This document shows, in pieces, positions 38,195 to 47,901 of a stretch of 64,000 bases of DNA. The stretch spans positions 1 through 64,000 of the forward strand of contig JAIKZO010000046.1 in the NCBI GenBank assembly GCA_024682115.1. The letters are read 5' to 3'. Numbering within the stretch: the stretch's first letter is position 1; each line of letters begins with the position of its first letter. The position numbers and the translations under genes were made by a program. The stretch is from Lachnospiraceae bacterium. GTDB taxonomy: Bacteria > Bacillota > Clostridia > Lachnospirales > Lachnospiraceae. A model generated the notes under the pieces. It did not search any database, was not told the DNA's origin, and worked only from the letters and a program-made list of their open reading frames with translations.

Positions 38195-38269
38195 AAAAGG
38201 TGAAGCATCACGGCAGTCAACGGGCTGCCGGAGGAATCTATTTTATCGGACGAAACAGACGGATACACG

Positions 38270-40618
38270 ATGTTAAAACTAAGACCATATAAAAGGAACG
38301 ACGCTGAAAAAGTCGCTTCCTGGATCACATCCGAAAAAGAATTCTATGAATGGTCGGCAGGCAAGCTGGGAGATTATCCCGCTACTGCCGATACATTGAA
38401 CGCATTCAGCGAAAAGGTAGCCGAAGACGACTCCGTTTATCAGATGATCGCAGCTGACGATAACGAGGCCGTGGGTTACCTTATCCTTCGTTATCCCGAA
38501 GAAAACCAGAGACATATAAGGATAGGGTTTGTCGTACTCGATCCCGCAAGGCGTGGGCGCGGGTACGGCATCGGCATGGTCTCCCTTGCACTGAAGTATG
38601 CTTTTGGGATACTTAGGGCAAAGAGGGTCACTCTCGGTGTGTTCGAAAACAATGACATCGCCCGTAAGGCATATCGTACGGCCGGCTTCATCGAGACCGG
38701 AATGAACGAAAAATACGAGATCAACGGAAAGATCATGAACTGCATCGAGATGGAAGCCCGTTTTGAAGCAGGCTCAAAGAGTGTGGAAGAAAATATCGTT
38801 CCCGAGGATAAGATGATAAAAGACATCCTCACCGAGAACAAACTGTTTTATGCCTTCCAGCCCATAGTTGACACGTCTTCGGGTGAGATATTCGGATACG
38901 AAGCCCTTATGAGGGCAGATTACGGCACGAACGTATCTCCGATGGCAATACTTGATTATGCCACGAGAAAGCATAAATTATACGATATAGAAAAGCTCAC
39001 GCTCTTTAACGTTATGGAGATCTACGTTAATAAGCGCGAAGCATTTGCCGGGAAAAAGATCTTCATAAACAGTATCCCGGGGTATCAACTTAAAAAACAG
39101 GATTATTTCGATTTCAAGAAAAAGTACGAGGATTATCTTAATAACGTTGTAATGGAGATAACGGAAAATACCGAGTTCAAGGATAAGGAGCTTGGTTCTC
39201 TTCTCCAGAGAAGTGCAGATGACGGATTTGAGCTTGCGATCGACGATTACGGCACGGGCTATTCGAATACATCAAGCCTTTTGAGCTATCTTCCCAATTA
39301 TCTTAAGATAGACCGGTTGCTGATCTCCAATATCCATGAAGAAACAAAAAAACAGCATTTCGTAAGGGGCATCATAGAATTTGCCGCATCCAACGGAGTA
39401 AAGACGCTGGCTGAAGGCGTTGAGACCGCCGCGGAGCTCAAGACAGTCGTAGAGATGGGTGTCGATTACGTTCAGGGCTTTTATACGGCAAGGCCTTCAC
39501 TTGATATTGTCGAAAGCATAGACGAAGATATAAAGAATGAGATAATCACTTCTTCCGTCAAGGGTTCAAACCAGGAGATCCGCAAGATATATACGGTAGA
39601 GGACGAAGCGGAGCTTCCCGTTATGCGTCTTGCACTTGAAAAATATACGGGTATCCTGATCGGCCGGGAAGAGTTCACTCTGGTCGGAAACACCGGATAT
39701 TCAGCTGAAATGTCCATTAAGATAAAGGACGGTGTAAAGTGCCGTCTTACGATAAGAGATGTATTTGTTGAAAGTACACAGCAGCGTCCGTGTATAGAGA
39801 TAGGCACGGGAAGTGAGCTTACACTCGTAGTCGAAGGCGAGAACAGGATGACCAAATACGGTATCCTTGTCCCCGAAAGCAGCCGTCTTACGATTGAAGG
39901 CGACGGAAACCTTCAGCTCCGTTCACAGGGCATTTCAAGCTTTGCCTTAGGCAATTTCTGGGATGCCAAGGTCGGAGACATCAGATGGCAGGGTACGGGC
40001 GCACTGGATATCCTTGTTGAAGCCGATGAGGGAATAGGTATAGGCGGCGGAGAGTTCAGGGAAGGATGCGGAATAAGCCTTCTTTCCGGAATGGTAAGGA
40101 TAGAGCCCGCAAGCGGTAAGGCAATCGCGATAGGTGCGGTAAAGGGCGTTCCTCCGATCATCATTTCGGATTGTAAGCTTCAGCTCGACGTCAAGGTTGA
40201 AAAGGGTCTGGGTGTCGGATGCCTTGAAGGAACCCAGAATACGAGATTTCTTAATTCGAACATTAATATACTCTGTGCCGGAAATACGATATCGGCCATC
40301 GGTACGACGGAAGAATCCGACGGCAATATCAATATCGAAAGCAGTGAGGTATCGATCCTCGCTAACGGCGCAATGCTCTATCTTATTGGAGCCCAGGGCG
40401 GAAAACTGAACATCGGACTGCTTGATTCCGCGATCAACTTAAGGGGTGAGGGTAACAATGTTCTTGCTCTCGGAACGAGGGATCTGAACGCCGCGATAAG
40501 CGCAAAGCAGGCCATATGTAATATAAAGATCGCATCCGGTTCGCCGGTGGTATATGGCGCGAAGACCGAGAATACCGTTTTCTCGGGCGGATTACAGAGC
40601 GTCAGCGTAAATGAGTAG
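38270..40618 (+). CDS. GNAT acetyltransferase - EAL phosphodiesterase - beta-solenoid-like fusion protein
   Basis: GNAT: LDPARRGRGYGIGMVSLAL..LGVFENNDIARKAYRTAGF. EAL: YEALMR, ITENTEF, AIDDYGTGYSN, LKIDRLL, LAEGVET. C-terminal ~270 aa rich in short Gly/Ile/Val repeats. Confidence 0.85.
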   Translation: MLKLRPYKRNDAEKVASWITSEKEFYEWSAGKLGDYPATADTLNAFSEKVAEDDSVYQMIAADDNEAVGYLILRYPEENQRHIRIGFVVLDPARRGRGYGIGMVSLALKYAFGILRAKRVTLGVFENNDIARKAYRTAGFIETGMNEKYEINGKIMNCIEMEARFEAGSKSVEENIVPEDKMIKDILTENKLFYAFQPIVDTSSGEIFGYEALMRADYGTNVSPMAILDYATRKHKLYDIEKLTLFNVMEIYVNKREAFAGKKIFINSIPGYQLKKQDYFDFKKKYEDYLNNVVMEITENTEFKDKELGSLLQRSADDGFELAIDDYGTGYSNTSSLLSYLPNYLKIDRLLISNIHEETKKQHFVRGIIEFAASNGVKTLAEGVETAAELKTVVEMGVDYVQGFYTARPSLDIVESIDEDIKNEIITSSVKGSNQEIRKIYTVEDEAELPVMRLALEKYTGILIGREEFTLVGNTGYSAEMSIKIKDGVKCRLTIRDVFVESTQQRPCIEIGTGSELTLVVEGENRMTKYGILVPESSRLTIEGDGNLQLRSQGISSFALGNFWDAKVGDIRWQGTGALDILVEADEGIGIGGGEFREGCGISLLSGMVRIEPASGKAIAIGAVKGVPPIIISDCKLQLDVKVEKGLGVGCLEGTQNTRFLNSNINILCAGNTISAIGTTEESDGNINIESSEVSILANGAMLYLIGAQGGKLNIGLLDSAINLRGEGNNVLALGTRDLNAAISAKQAICNIKIASGSPVVYGAKTENTVFSGGLQSVSVNE

Positions 40619-40624
40619 GAAATA

Positions 40625-41320
40625 ATGAACGGAAATAAAAAGATCATCATGTTGGTGGTTATATTCACCGTATTTATACTGCTTATGATGGTCCCCGGGA
40701 TAATATCATTTCTGATGGTATCCCTGGGACCTTTTTTTCCGATACTTTTTTATATCCTGATAATAGTACTGCGTGCAAGGGGATCGGGTGGCAGAAGGAG
40801 CAGATGGACCGAATACCGCGAACAGGATATATGGGAAGACAACAGGAACGAGACAGAGTTCTTAGGGCGTGAGATCCACGATAAGAGTGCGATACTTAAG
40901 AAACTGTATGATCTTCACTACGGTGTGGTAGGAGACGGTCTTTTTAACAGATATCACGATGCGATGTACCGGGTTTCAAGGGGAGAATGCAGCACGGATC
41001 TCCTAAGCGAGCTCCAGAGCCTCATAAAAGCCTATTCTATGTACGAAAACCCGGAATACAGGGAAAGACAAAGGACGCAGAACACTTCGTCCGGACCCAG
41101 GTCTTATTACAGACAACCCGAGTATCAGCAGGCCCTTTTTCATCCTTTTCTGGGAAAGACAAAGCATTTTAAGGACTGCCAGGACTTTGATTCTGCCAAA
41201 AAGAAGTATTACAGACTGATGAAGGAAACCCACCCTGACAATTCCTCGGCAGATGCCGAGCTCTGCGCGGAACTCAATTCCGAGTTCGACAATATTCAGA
41301 AGTACTTCGGGAAGAAATAA
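40625..41320 (+). CDS. TM protein with C-terminal J-domain-like region
   Basis: Hydrophobic N-terminus; C-terminal FDSAKKKYYRLMKETHPDNSSADAELCAELNSEFDNIQKYF with HPD tripeptide. Confidence 0.7.
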   Translation: MNGNKKIIMLVVIFTVFILLMMVPGIISFLMVSLGPFFPILFYILIIVLRARGSGGRRSRWTEYREQDIWEDNRNETEFLGREIHDKSAILKKLYDLHYGVVGDGLFNRYHDAMYRVSRGECSTDLLSELQSLIKAYSMYENPEYRERQRTQNTSSGPRSYYRQPEYQQALFHPFLGKTKHFKDCQDFDSAKKKYYRLMKETHPDNSSADAELCAELNSEFDNIQKYFGKK

Positions 41321-41325
41321 GGATA

Positions 41326-42375
41326 CTAATCAATAAGGATCTCAGCTATTTTGGATGCGCCGGTGCCGTCGATGTACCCGCGCATCTTTTTGCTTATGAC
41401 CTCGCGCTCGGACGCCGGTTTTGAGGATATTCCGGCAACGATCGCAAGGATGTTATCCATCGTTTTTGCCGGATCTTCGGTAAGATCTCCTGCACAGGGG
41501 ATGATGCCGTCTTTTTCGAATTCATATACGCCGGCGCGCTGGTTTTCGGCGATGATATAGCTTACGGAAGGAATACCGAGGGCACAAAGCTCACCCAAAG
41601 TAGTCCCGCCGGCACATATCGCCATATCACACATCTTCATTACTGAGGCCACATCGCTGATACCCTCGTAAATATGTATATTATCGTTTTTGCTTTCAAG
41701 TTCTTTAAGCTCGTCGTAATTTTTGTTAAGACGGCTTGTAAGGATCCGGAAATCGTGATCTTTTATGTTTTTGCAAAGGGCTGTACAGACACCGAAAGGA
41801 TCGATACCGCCGCTTGAAATGAAAATACCGGATACTCTTTCTCTTATGGGAGCGGGAGAATCCGAAAACTGGCTTCTTAAGGGCGTGAACTTCTTTCCGA
41901 GGAGTTTTTCCGGAACTGACATATATGACGCAGGCTCACTGACAGTACTGTAATTGATAATGACATCAACGTCATATTTTTCGAGAGACTGCAGATCATC
42001 AAGGTAAACCAGCTTTATTCCGACCTTTTCGGTATGCCGGTGAAGTACGGTAAAGAAGTTTTCGTCAACGGCATAGGAATCTATAAGAAGAGAGGTTGTA
42101 TTCAATTGACTGATACAGTCAAAAAGCATGTCCGCCTCATCCTTCAGCTTTTCGTGATCTGAATTCAAAACACGTATCGGGAATTCGTCTTTTTCATCAA
42201 AGCGTTCTTCAAGTATTTCCTTACTTTTTTCGTCGGAAACGATGAAAAATACTTCTCTTTGCGATATAATCGAATTTGTAACAGCCCTTACGGCACGGGC
42301 GATACTGAGACAGCGCTGGATATGTCCGGTAGCAATCTTATCGTTTCCGTCCGTTCTTATGCATACGGTTTTCAT
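41326..42375 (-). CDS. PseG/SpsG-like nucleotide-sugar hydrolase/glycosyltransferase
   Basis: MKTVCIRTDGNDKIATGHIQRCLSIARAV; IFISSGGIDPFG; MAICAGGTTLGELCALGIPSVSYI. Internal ATG 42375 preferred. Confidence 0.75.
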   Translation of the reverse strand: MKTVCIRTDGNDKIATGHIQRCLSIARAVRAVTNSIISQREVFFIVSDEKSKEILEERFDEKDEFPIRVLNSDHEKLKDEADMLFDCISQLNTTSLLIDSYAVDENFFTVLHRHTEKVGIKLVYLDDLQSLEKYDVDVIINYSTVSEPASYMSVPEKLLGKKFTPLRSQFSDSPAPIRERVSGIFISSGGIDPFGVCTALCKNIKDHDFRILTSRLNKNYDELKELESKNDNIHIYEGISDVASVMKMCDMAICAGGTTLGELCALGIPSVSYIIAENQRAGVYEFEKDGIIPCAGDLTEDPAKTMDNILAIVAGISSKPASEREVISKKMRGYIDGTGASKIAEILID

Positions 42376-42433
42376 GGCTAAATCATAGCACAAGACGGGG
42401 CTATTATCAAAGAATACGATCCGGGGAATTTTG

Positions 42434-45316
42434 ATGTACAATTTTTTATTGGTCATACAACTTATCAGCCTTGTTGTACTGTTCGGTGAGGGTCTGTATG
42501 TATTCTTTCACCTTAATTCAAGGATGCACAGCTTCCTTTTCCTTTATCTTATAGCGAACATCGCCAACCAGGCCGGATATCTTTTCGAGATGACGGCAAA
42601 GACATCGGAGGAAGCTTATCTTGCGACCAGGCTGCTCTATCTCGGAAAGGTTTTCATACCGATCGGTATGATCATTTTTATACTGCATTTTTGCAGGATC
42701 AATATCCCGCAGTGGCTGAGTGCCCTGCTGATTTCGCTCCATGCCCTTATGTGGATGGTCATCGCGACCAACGATTATCATCATCTTTTCTATTCGACGA
42801 TCACTTTCGTTAATTCGGGCATGTTCCCGCATAATTCATACGGACACGGGCCCCTTTACTTCATTTATCAGGCAACTTCTCCCATATATGCGATCATAGA
42901 TATCGTATTTGCGATCAAATTAAGGAAGGAATTCCAAAGGAATGAGACTAAGCGGCACTTCCTCATATTCATTCTCGCACCGCTCCTTCCGCTCATCGGA
43001 TTTGTATTTTTCCTGTTCGGGGTCACGAACGGATACGATACGACGAACCTGGGCTTCTTCCTTGCTTCGATCCTTCTTATGTGCGCGTTTTTCAGGTTCG
43101 ACCTTATCGATACCGAGGATATGTTCCGGAACAGGGTAATAGACAGCCTGAACGACGGTATCCTTGCTACGGGATATAACGGGAAACTCGTATATTACAA
43201 CAACAGGGCCAGAGGGCTGTTCCCCGGAATGCTCGTAGCCGGAAAGACCGATGAGAACAGCGGTATCATAAAGGATCTTCGGAACAAGGCCGAAAGGAAA
43301 GAAAGGATAAAGATCGGGGACTGTGTTTACGGCATCGTCGTAAAGGAAGTCGTAAGGGACGATCTTTTTACCGGGCGGCTTTATATCCTTGATGACGTGA
43401 CCGACTCGGTGAAATACACAAAACAGCTTGAGGAAGAAAAGGAAAGAGCGAATGCGGCAAACGAGGCTAAATCGAGGTTCCTTTCGAACATGTCTCACGA
43501 GATAAGGACCCCGATGAATGCGATCGTCGGAATGACGGATATCATCCTTCGCGACGAACTGCCCGATTCGGACAAGGAATATCTTGAAAACATCAGGAAT
43601 TCCGGTAATGCGCTCATCGATATAATCAACGACATCCTCGACTTTTCAAAGATCGAATCGGGTCGTATGGAGATCATGGAATCGCCTTATGAGCCTTTGA
43701 CACTGGTCAACGATCTTAAGATGATCTTTATCACGAGGATCGGAGATAAGCCGCTGAGGCTCAATTATGATATCGATTATAAGCTTCCCGCCAGACTCAT
43801 GGGCGATCAGGTAAGGATCAGACAGATAATCATAAACCTCGTAAACAACGCGATAAAGTTTACGGAGGTCGGCTATGTCAGGCTCAAGGTAAGTGCCGAC
43901 AGGGTTTCGGATGATGAGATAAAACTCAATATTTCCGTAAAAGACAGCGGACTCGGTATCCGGGAAGAGGATATGGAGCGCCTGTTCGATTCCTTTACTC
44001 AGGTGGATTCGATAAAGAATCATTCAAAGGAAGGTACGGGACTCGGACTTACGATCACGAAGCAGCTCGTCGAACTCATGGGAGGCAAGATCTCCGTCGA
44101 ATCCGCTTACGGGAGCGGATCGGAGTTCTTTGTTACCATACCCCAGAAGATCGTTGACGAGACTCCGGCTACGGAATTCAACTATCAGAAGGAAGACAAG
44201 GAAAACGTTCACTTTATCGCCCCTGAAGCGGAGATCCTTGTGGCCGAAGATAATGAGATCAATGTCAAGGTGATCATGGGGCTTCTCGAGCCGCTTAAGA
44301 TGAATATAGATGTTGCCGAAAACGGTCTTACCGCATTGAGGAAGATCACAGACAGGAAGTACGATCTCGTTTTGATGGATCATATGATGCCGGTCATGGA
44401 CGGACTTGAAGCGACCTCGAAGATAAGAGAGCGCGGAGGCGAGTATTACGAGAAATTACCGATCATCGCACTTACGGCCAATGCCGTGCAGGGAGCAAGG
44501 GAAGAGCTGCTTTCTGCCGGGATGAACGACTATGTGATGAAACCGGTCGATATAGACGAGCTTAAATACAAGATAAGGAAATGGCTGCCTGCCGATCTTG
44601 TCATCGATGTAAGTCCCGAAGAATACGCTGCTGCAGCTTCGGATGATGCTTATGCGGGGACTTTGGCCGGAACGGACTCCGGGAATAAAGACAACGAAAG
44701 AACGGGAGCACCTGAGCGCGACCTGGGAGAAAAGGAATCCGATTACGGTTATCTTGACCGCGAGATAGGACTTAAGCATTGCGGGTCTGAATCCCTTTAT
44801 AATGAGGTATTAAGGGACTTCTACAAGCTCATAGACAACAAAGCGGGCAGGATAGAGGCTCTTTATAACGAAAACAATCTGGATGAATATACCATAGAAG
44901 TTCATGCGTTAAAGAGCGTGGCCAGAATGGTCGGTGCCGAGTACCTTTCCGGGCTGGCACTTGAGCTCGAGATGGCCGGAAAAGAAGAGAACAGGGCGCT
45001 CATAGACGAAAAGACGCCGGAACTTCTCGACAGGTACAGAGCGTACAAGCAGACGCTTTCGTATTTCGATGCCGAAGATAATACCGATAAGAGCGAAGTT
45101 TCAAAAGATGAGATAATAGAAAAACTGAACGCGATGAAGGAAGCCGCATCAACCTTCGATATAGATACCGTCGATGAGATGATGGAAGTGATAAACGGAT
45201 TTAAGATGCCTGACGAAGAACTCGAAGGCATGATAAAGGATCTGGATGCGCTTGTAAGGGATGTTTCCTACGATGATGTAACCCGTTCAGTCGACGAAAT
45301 CATATCGAAGCTTTAA
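42434..45316 (+). CDS. 7TM hybrid histidine kinase with receiver and C-terminal HPt-like domain
   Basis: Seven hydrophobic segments; MSHEIRTPMNAIVGMTDI, GTGLGLTITKQL, DLVLMDHMMPVMDG, EVHALKSVARMVGA (HPt His). Confidence 0.9.
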   Translation: MYNFLLVIQLISLVVLFGEGLYVFFHLNSRMHSFLFLYLIANIANQAGYLFEMTAKTSEEAYLATRLLYLGKVFIPIGMIIFILHFCRINIPQWLSALLISLHALMWMVIATNDYHHLFYSTITFVNSGMFPHNSYGHGPLYFIYQATSPIYAIIDIVFAIKLRKEFQRNETKRHFLIFILAPLLPLIGFVFFLFGVTNGYDTTNLGFFLASILLMCAFFRFDLIDTEDMFRNRVIDSLNDGILATGYNGKLVYYNNRARGLFPGMLVAGKTDENSGIIKDLRNKAERKERIKIGDCVYGIVVKEVVRDDLFTGRLYILDDVTDSVKYTKQLEEEKERANAANEAKSRFLSNMSHEIRTPMNAIVGMTDIILRDELPDSDKEYLENIRNSGNALIDIINDILDFSKIESGRMEIMESPYEPLTLVNDLKMIFITRIGDKPLRLNYDIDYKLPARLMGDQVRIRQIIINLVNNAIKFTEVGYVRLKVSADRVSDDEIKLNISVKDSGLGIREEDMERLFDSFTQVDSIKNHSKEGTGLGLTITKQLVELMGGKISVESAYGSGSEFFVTIPQKIVDETPATEFNYQKEDKENVHFIAPEAEILVAEDNEINVKVIMGLLEPLKMNIDVAENGLTALRKITDRKYDLVLMDHMMPVMDGLEATSKIRERGGEYYEKLPIIALTANAVQGAREELLSAGMNDYVMKPVDIDELKYKIRKWLPADLVIDVSPEEYAAAASDDAYAGTLAGTDSGNKDNERTGAPERDLGEKESDYGYLDREIGLKHCGSESLYNEVLRDFYKLIDNKAGRIEALYNENNLDEYTIEVHALKSVARMVGAEYLSGLALELEMAGKEENRALIDEKTPELLDRYRAYKQTLSYFDAEDNTDKSEVSKDEIIEKLNAMKEAASTFDIDTVDEMMEVINGFKMPDEELEGMIKDLDALVRDVSYDDVTRSVDEIISKL

Positions 45317-45766
45317 GAAATCCGACATATAGGAATCCCAGACGTTGTCGGGAGCCTTGTCGGGAATGAAGGAATTGAGGCTCGTAGCCGTGACCACGGT
45401 TATCGTGCCGTTCTGATATTTGATATTCAAGGTTAAGCCTTTTATCTGTTCAATGCTTGAGGAAGAGACTTCTTCAAGCATTATTTCTTTGGCCTTATCC
45501 GGCTTAAGCTGCATTACAAAAAGGAAAGATACGGGCAGTATCTTTCCTTTTATCAGTTCAAAACAGATGGGACGGATATCTTTCCAGGAAGAGTATTCGT
45601 ATCCGAACTCGTAATCGTCGAAATATTCGGGAATTATGCGTCCGTCTATGCTGAAGGTGTTGTATGTTTTGATGAGGGCCTCGCAAAGGAGGAAATCATC
45701 AAACACATCACCTGCCAGAAGTGCGCTCATGAACTTTTTGGGGTTCTTAACGGTAAAAGATCTCAT
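45287..45766 (-). CDS. DUF5721-like protein
   Basis: Start [30 protein letters not shown] overlaps trpS stop (TAATG); 3' end overlaps the convergent kinase gene by 30 bp. Confidence 0.65.
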   Translation of the reverse strand: MRSFTVKNPKKFMSALLAGDVFDDFLLCEALIKTYNTFSIDGRIIPEYFDDYEFGYEYSSWKDIRPICFELIKGKILPVSFLFVMQLKPDKAKEIMLEEVSSSSIEQIKGLTLNIKYQNGTITVVTATSLNSFIPDKAPDNVWDSYMSDFLKLRYDFVD

Positions 45767-46851
45767 TAGCTGCTGTAACGCTCTGATTGTTCGGTGATGA
45801 GCGCTTTGTCTTCGAAGTAATTGATCTTCATGGCTTCCTTGACGTCGCGAAGTGTCTCGGCAGCGACCTTTTCGGCTTCTTCTGAACCTTTCTTTAAGAG
45901 CTCGTATACTCCGGGGATATCCTTTTCCCATTCGGCGCGTCTACTTCTTATCGGAGCAAGTGTCTCCTGAAGCACGCTGTTAAGGAACTTCTTGACCTTC
46001 ACATCGCCCAGACCGCCGCGCTGATAGTGTTCCTTCATCTCATCGAGATTATTGTAATCGGGGCAGTACTCGGCAAACATATCGTCCTTAGAGAATGCAT
46101 CAAGGTATGTAAATACGGTATTTCCTTCAAGATGTCCGGGATCTGAGACCTGAAGGTGCTCAGGATCCGTGTACATTGACATTACTTTCTTCTTAACTTC
46201 ATCCTCGGGATCCGAAAGATAGATGCAGTTTCCGAGAGACTTGGACATCTTGGCCATTCCGTCTGTACCGGGAAGTCTCATGCAGGCCTTGTTATCCGGA
46301 AGAAGGATGTTGGGCTCGACAAGAGTCTCGCCGTAGACCGAATTAAACTTATGAACGATCTCCCTTGTCTGTTCGAGCATGGGCATCTGATCTTCGCCTA
46401 CGGGAACCGTTGTGGCCTTGAAAGCCGTTATATCGGCAGCCTGTGAGATCGGATATGTAAAGAATCCCACGGGAATGCTGGCTTCGAAGTTCCTCATCTG
46501 TATCTCGGACTTTACGGTAGGATTACGCTGAAGTCTTGATACGGTAACGAGGTTCATATAATAGAATGAAAGCTCGGTAAGCTCGGGTATCTGAGACTGG
46601 ATAAGGATCGTTGATTTTTTGGGGTCCAGTCCGGCCGAAAGATAATCAAGAGCGACCTCTATGATGTTCTGACGTACCTTTTCGGGATTCTCGGCATTAT
46701 CGGTAAGTGCCTGAGCGTCGGCTATCATTATGAAGATCTTTGAATACTCGCCCGAGTCCTGAAGTTCAACACGGCGTCTTAAAGATCCGACATAGTGCCC
46801 GACGTGTAACCGCCCCGTCGGTCTGTCACCGGTTAAGATAATTTTTTCCAT
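45766..46851 (-). CDS. trpS: tryptophanyl-tRNA synthetase
   Basis: [17 protein letters not shown] (HIGH-like) and [11 protein letters not shown] (KMSKS). Confidence 0.95.
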   Translation of the reverse strand: MEKIILTGDRPTGRLHVGHYVGSLRRRVELQDSGEYSKIFIMIADAQALTDNAENPEKVRQNIIEVALDYLSAGLDPKKSTILIQSQIPELTELSFYYMNLVTVSRLQRNPTVKSEIQMRNFEASIPVGFFTYPISQAADITAFKATTVPVGEDQMPMLEQTREIVHKFNSVYGETLVEPNILLPDNKACMRLPGTDGMAKMSKSLGNCIYLSDPEDEVKKKVMSMYTDPEHLQVSDPGHLEGNTVFTYLDAFSKDDMFAEYCPDYNNLDEMKEHYQRGGLGDVKVKKFLNSVLQETLAPIRSRRAEWEKDIPGVYELLKKGSEEAEKVAAETLRDVKEAMKINYFEDKALITEQSERYSS

Positions 46852-46906
46852 AATATATACTTCCTTTCAATAACAGTTGTTAAATTAAAACAGTATTAAA
46901 TAAAAT

Positions 46907-47800
46907 TTACGAATTTTCGCCAATCCAACGACCTGAAGCTCCACAGGGAAGCACCAATCCGTTCGATGAAACCGGAAGCCCGATCTCGTCGCTCTCGACT
47001 CTGCCGCCTCTTTTCTTAACAAGAAGGGTATTCAGCATATATGAAAGAACAGCCGGCTGCAATCCTGTTGTATAGGAATTGACGAGCATAAAAGCCGCAT
47101 CATCGGCCAGTATCTCTGTACAAAGCTTTATAAAGGGATAAATGCTTTCTTCGATCTTCCAGGTCTCTCCTTTGGGTCCGCGTCCGTAAGAGGGCGGATC
47201 CATGATGATCCCGTCGTATCTGTTACCGCGCCTTATTTCTCTTTCAACGAACTTCACACAGTCATCGACGAGCCATCTTACCGGCGCATCCGACAGTCCT
47301 GAAGATACGGCATTTTCCTTGGCCCATGTGACCATGCCCTTTGAAGCATCGACGTGAGTGACACTCGCGCCGGCCTTTGCCGCACTTAATGTTGCTCCGC
47401 CGGTATAGGCAAAAAGATTCAGTACTTTAAAGGGTTTTTCACTTGTATAACGACCGCTATTTATTCTTTCTTCTATGATCTTTCCGAACCAGTCCCAGTT
47501 CACGGCCTGCTCGGGAAAAAGACCCGTATGCTTAAAAGAAAACGGTTTGAGATTGAATGTAAGATCCCGGTATCTGATGCTCCATTCCTCGGGAAGATCG
47601 AAGAACTCCCATTCTCCGCCACCCTTGGAGCTGCGGTGATAATGACCGTTGAGCTTTTTCCATTCGGGAGCGTTCTTTTTGGTGCTCCAGATGACCTGGG
47701 GATCCGGGCGGAGCAGTATGTATCTGCCCCATCTTTCAAGTTTTTCGCCTCCGGAAGTATCGATGACCTCGTAATCCTTCCAGTCCTTTGCAATCCACAT
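46907..47800 (-). CDS. class I SAM-dependent methyltransferase (RlmI/RlmK-type)
   Basis: VLNLFAYTGGATLSAAKAGASVTHVDASKGMVTWAKENA and IIMDPPSYGRGPKGETWKIE. Confidence 0.85.
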   Translation of the reverse strand: MWIAKDWKDYEVIDTSGGEKLERWGRYILLRPDPQVIWSTKKNAPEWKKLNGHYHRSSKGGGEWEFFDLPEEWSIRYRDLTFNLKPFSFKHTGLFPEQAVNWDWFGKIIEERINSGRYTSEKPFKVLNLFAYTGGATLSAAKAGASVTHVDASKGMVTWAKENAVSSGLSDAPVRWLVDDCVKFVEREIRRGNRYDGIIMDPPSYGRGPKGETWKIEESIYPFIKLCTEILADDAAFMLVNSYTTGLQPAVLSYMLNTLLVKKRGGRVESDEIGLPVSSNGLVLPCGASGRWIGENS

Positions 47801-47901
47801 AATAACATACTAACCAAAACGTTGCCAAAACACAAGAAACTTTTCCTTTATGGGCGCTGCTGTGATAAAATTATCATGTCAGGAGAATTGCTTATTAAGA
47901 T

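Noticed and set aside
38165-38269. c-di-GMP riboswitch upstream of the EAL gene
   Set aside because: Region too short and lacks the conserved GEMM-I/II core sequences I can recall; only a simple hairpin is visible.
42376-42456. Upstream start of the PseG-like ORF
   Set aside because: Would overlap the divergent kinase gene and adds non-homologous residues; MKTVCIRTDG at 42375 fits the family.
45287-45316. 30-bp convergent overlap of kinase and DUF5721-like genes
   Set aside because: Short 3'-3' overlaps are common in compact bacterial genomes; not remarkable alone.
45767-45931. N-terminal extension of ORF 45287..45931
   Set aside because: The Arg-rich first 55 residues are trpS read in another frame; a good start lies at 45766 overlapping the trpS stop.
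46852-46906. T-box leader for trpS
   Set aside because: Only ~55 bp separate trpS from the upstream methyltransferase gene; no room for a T-box.
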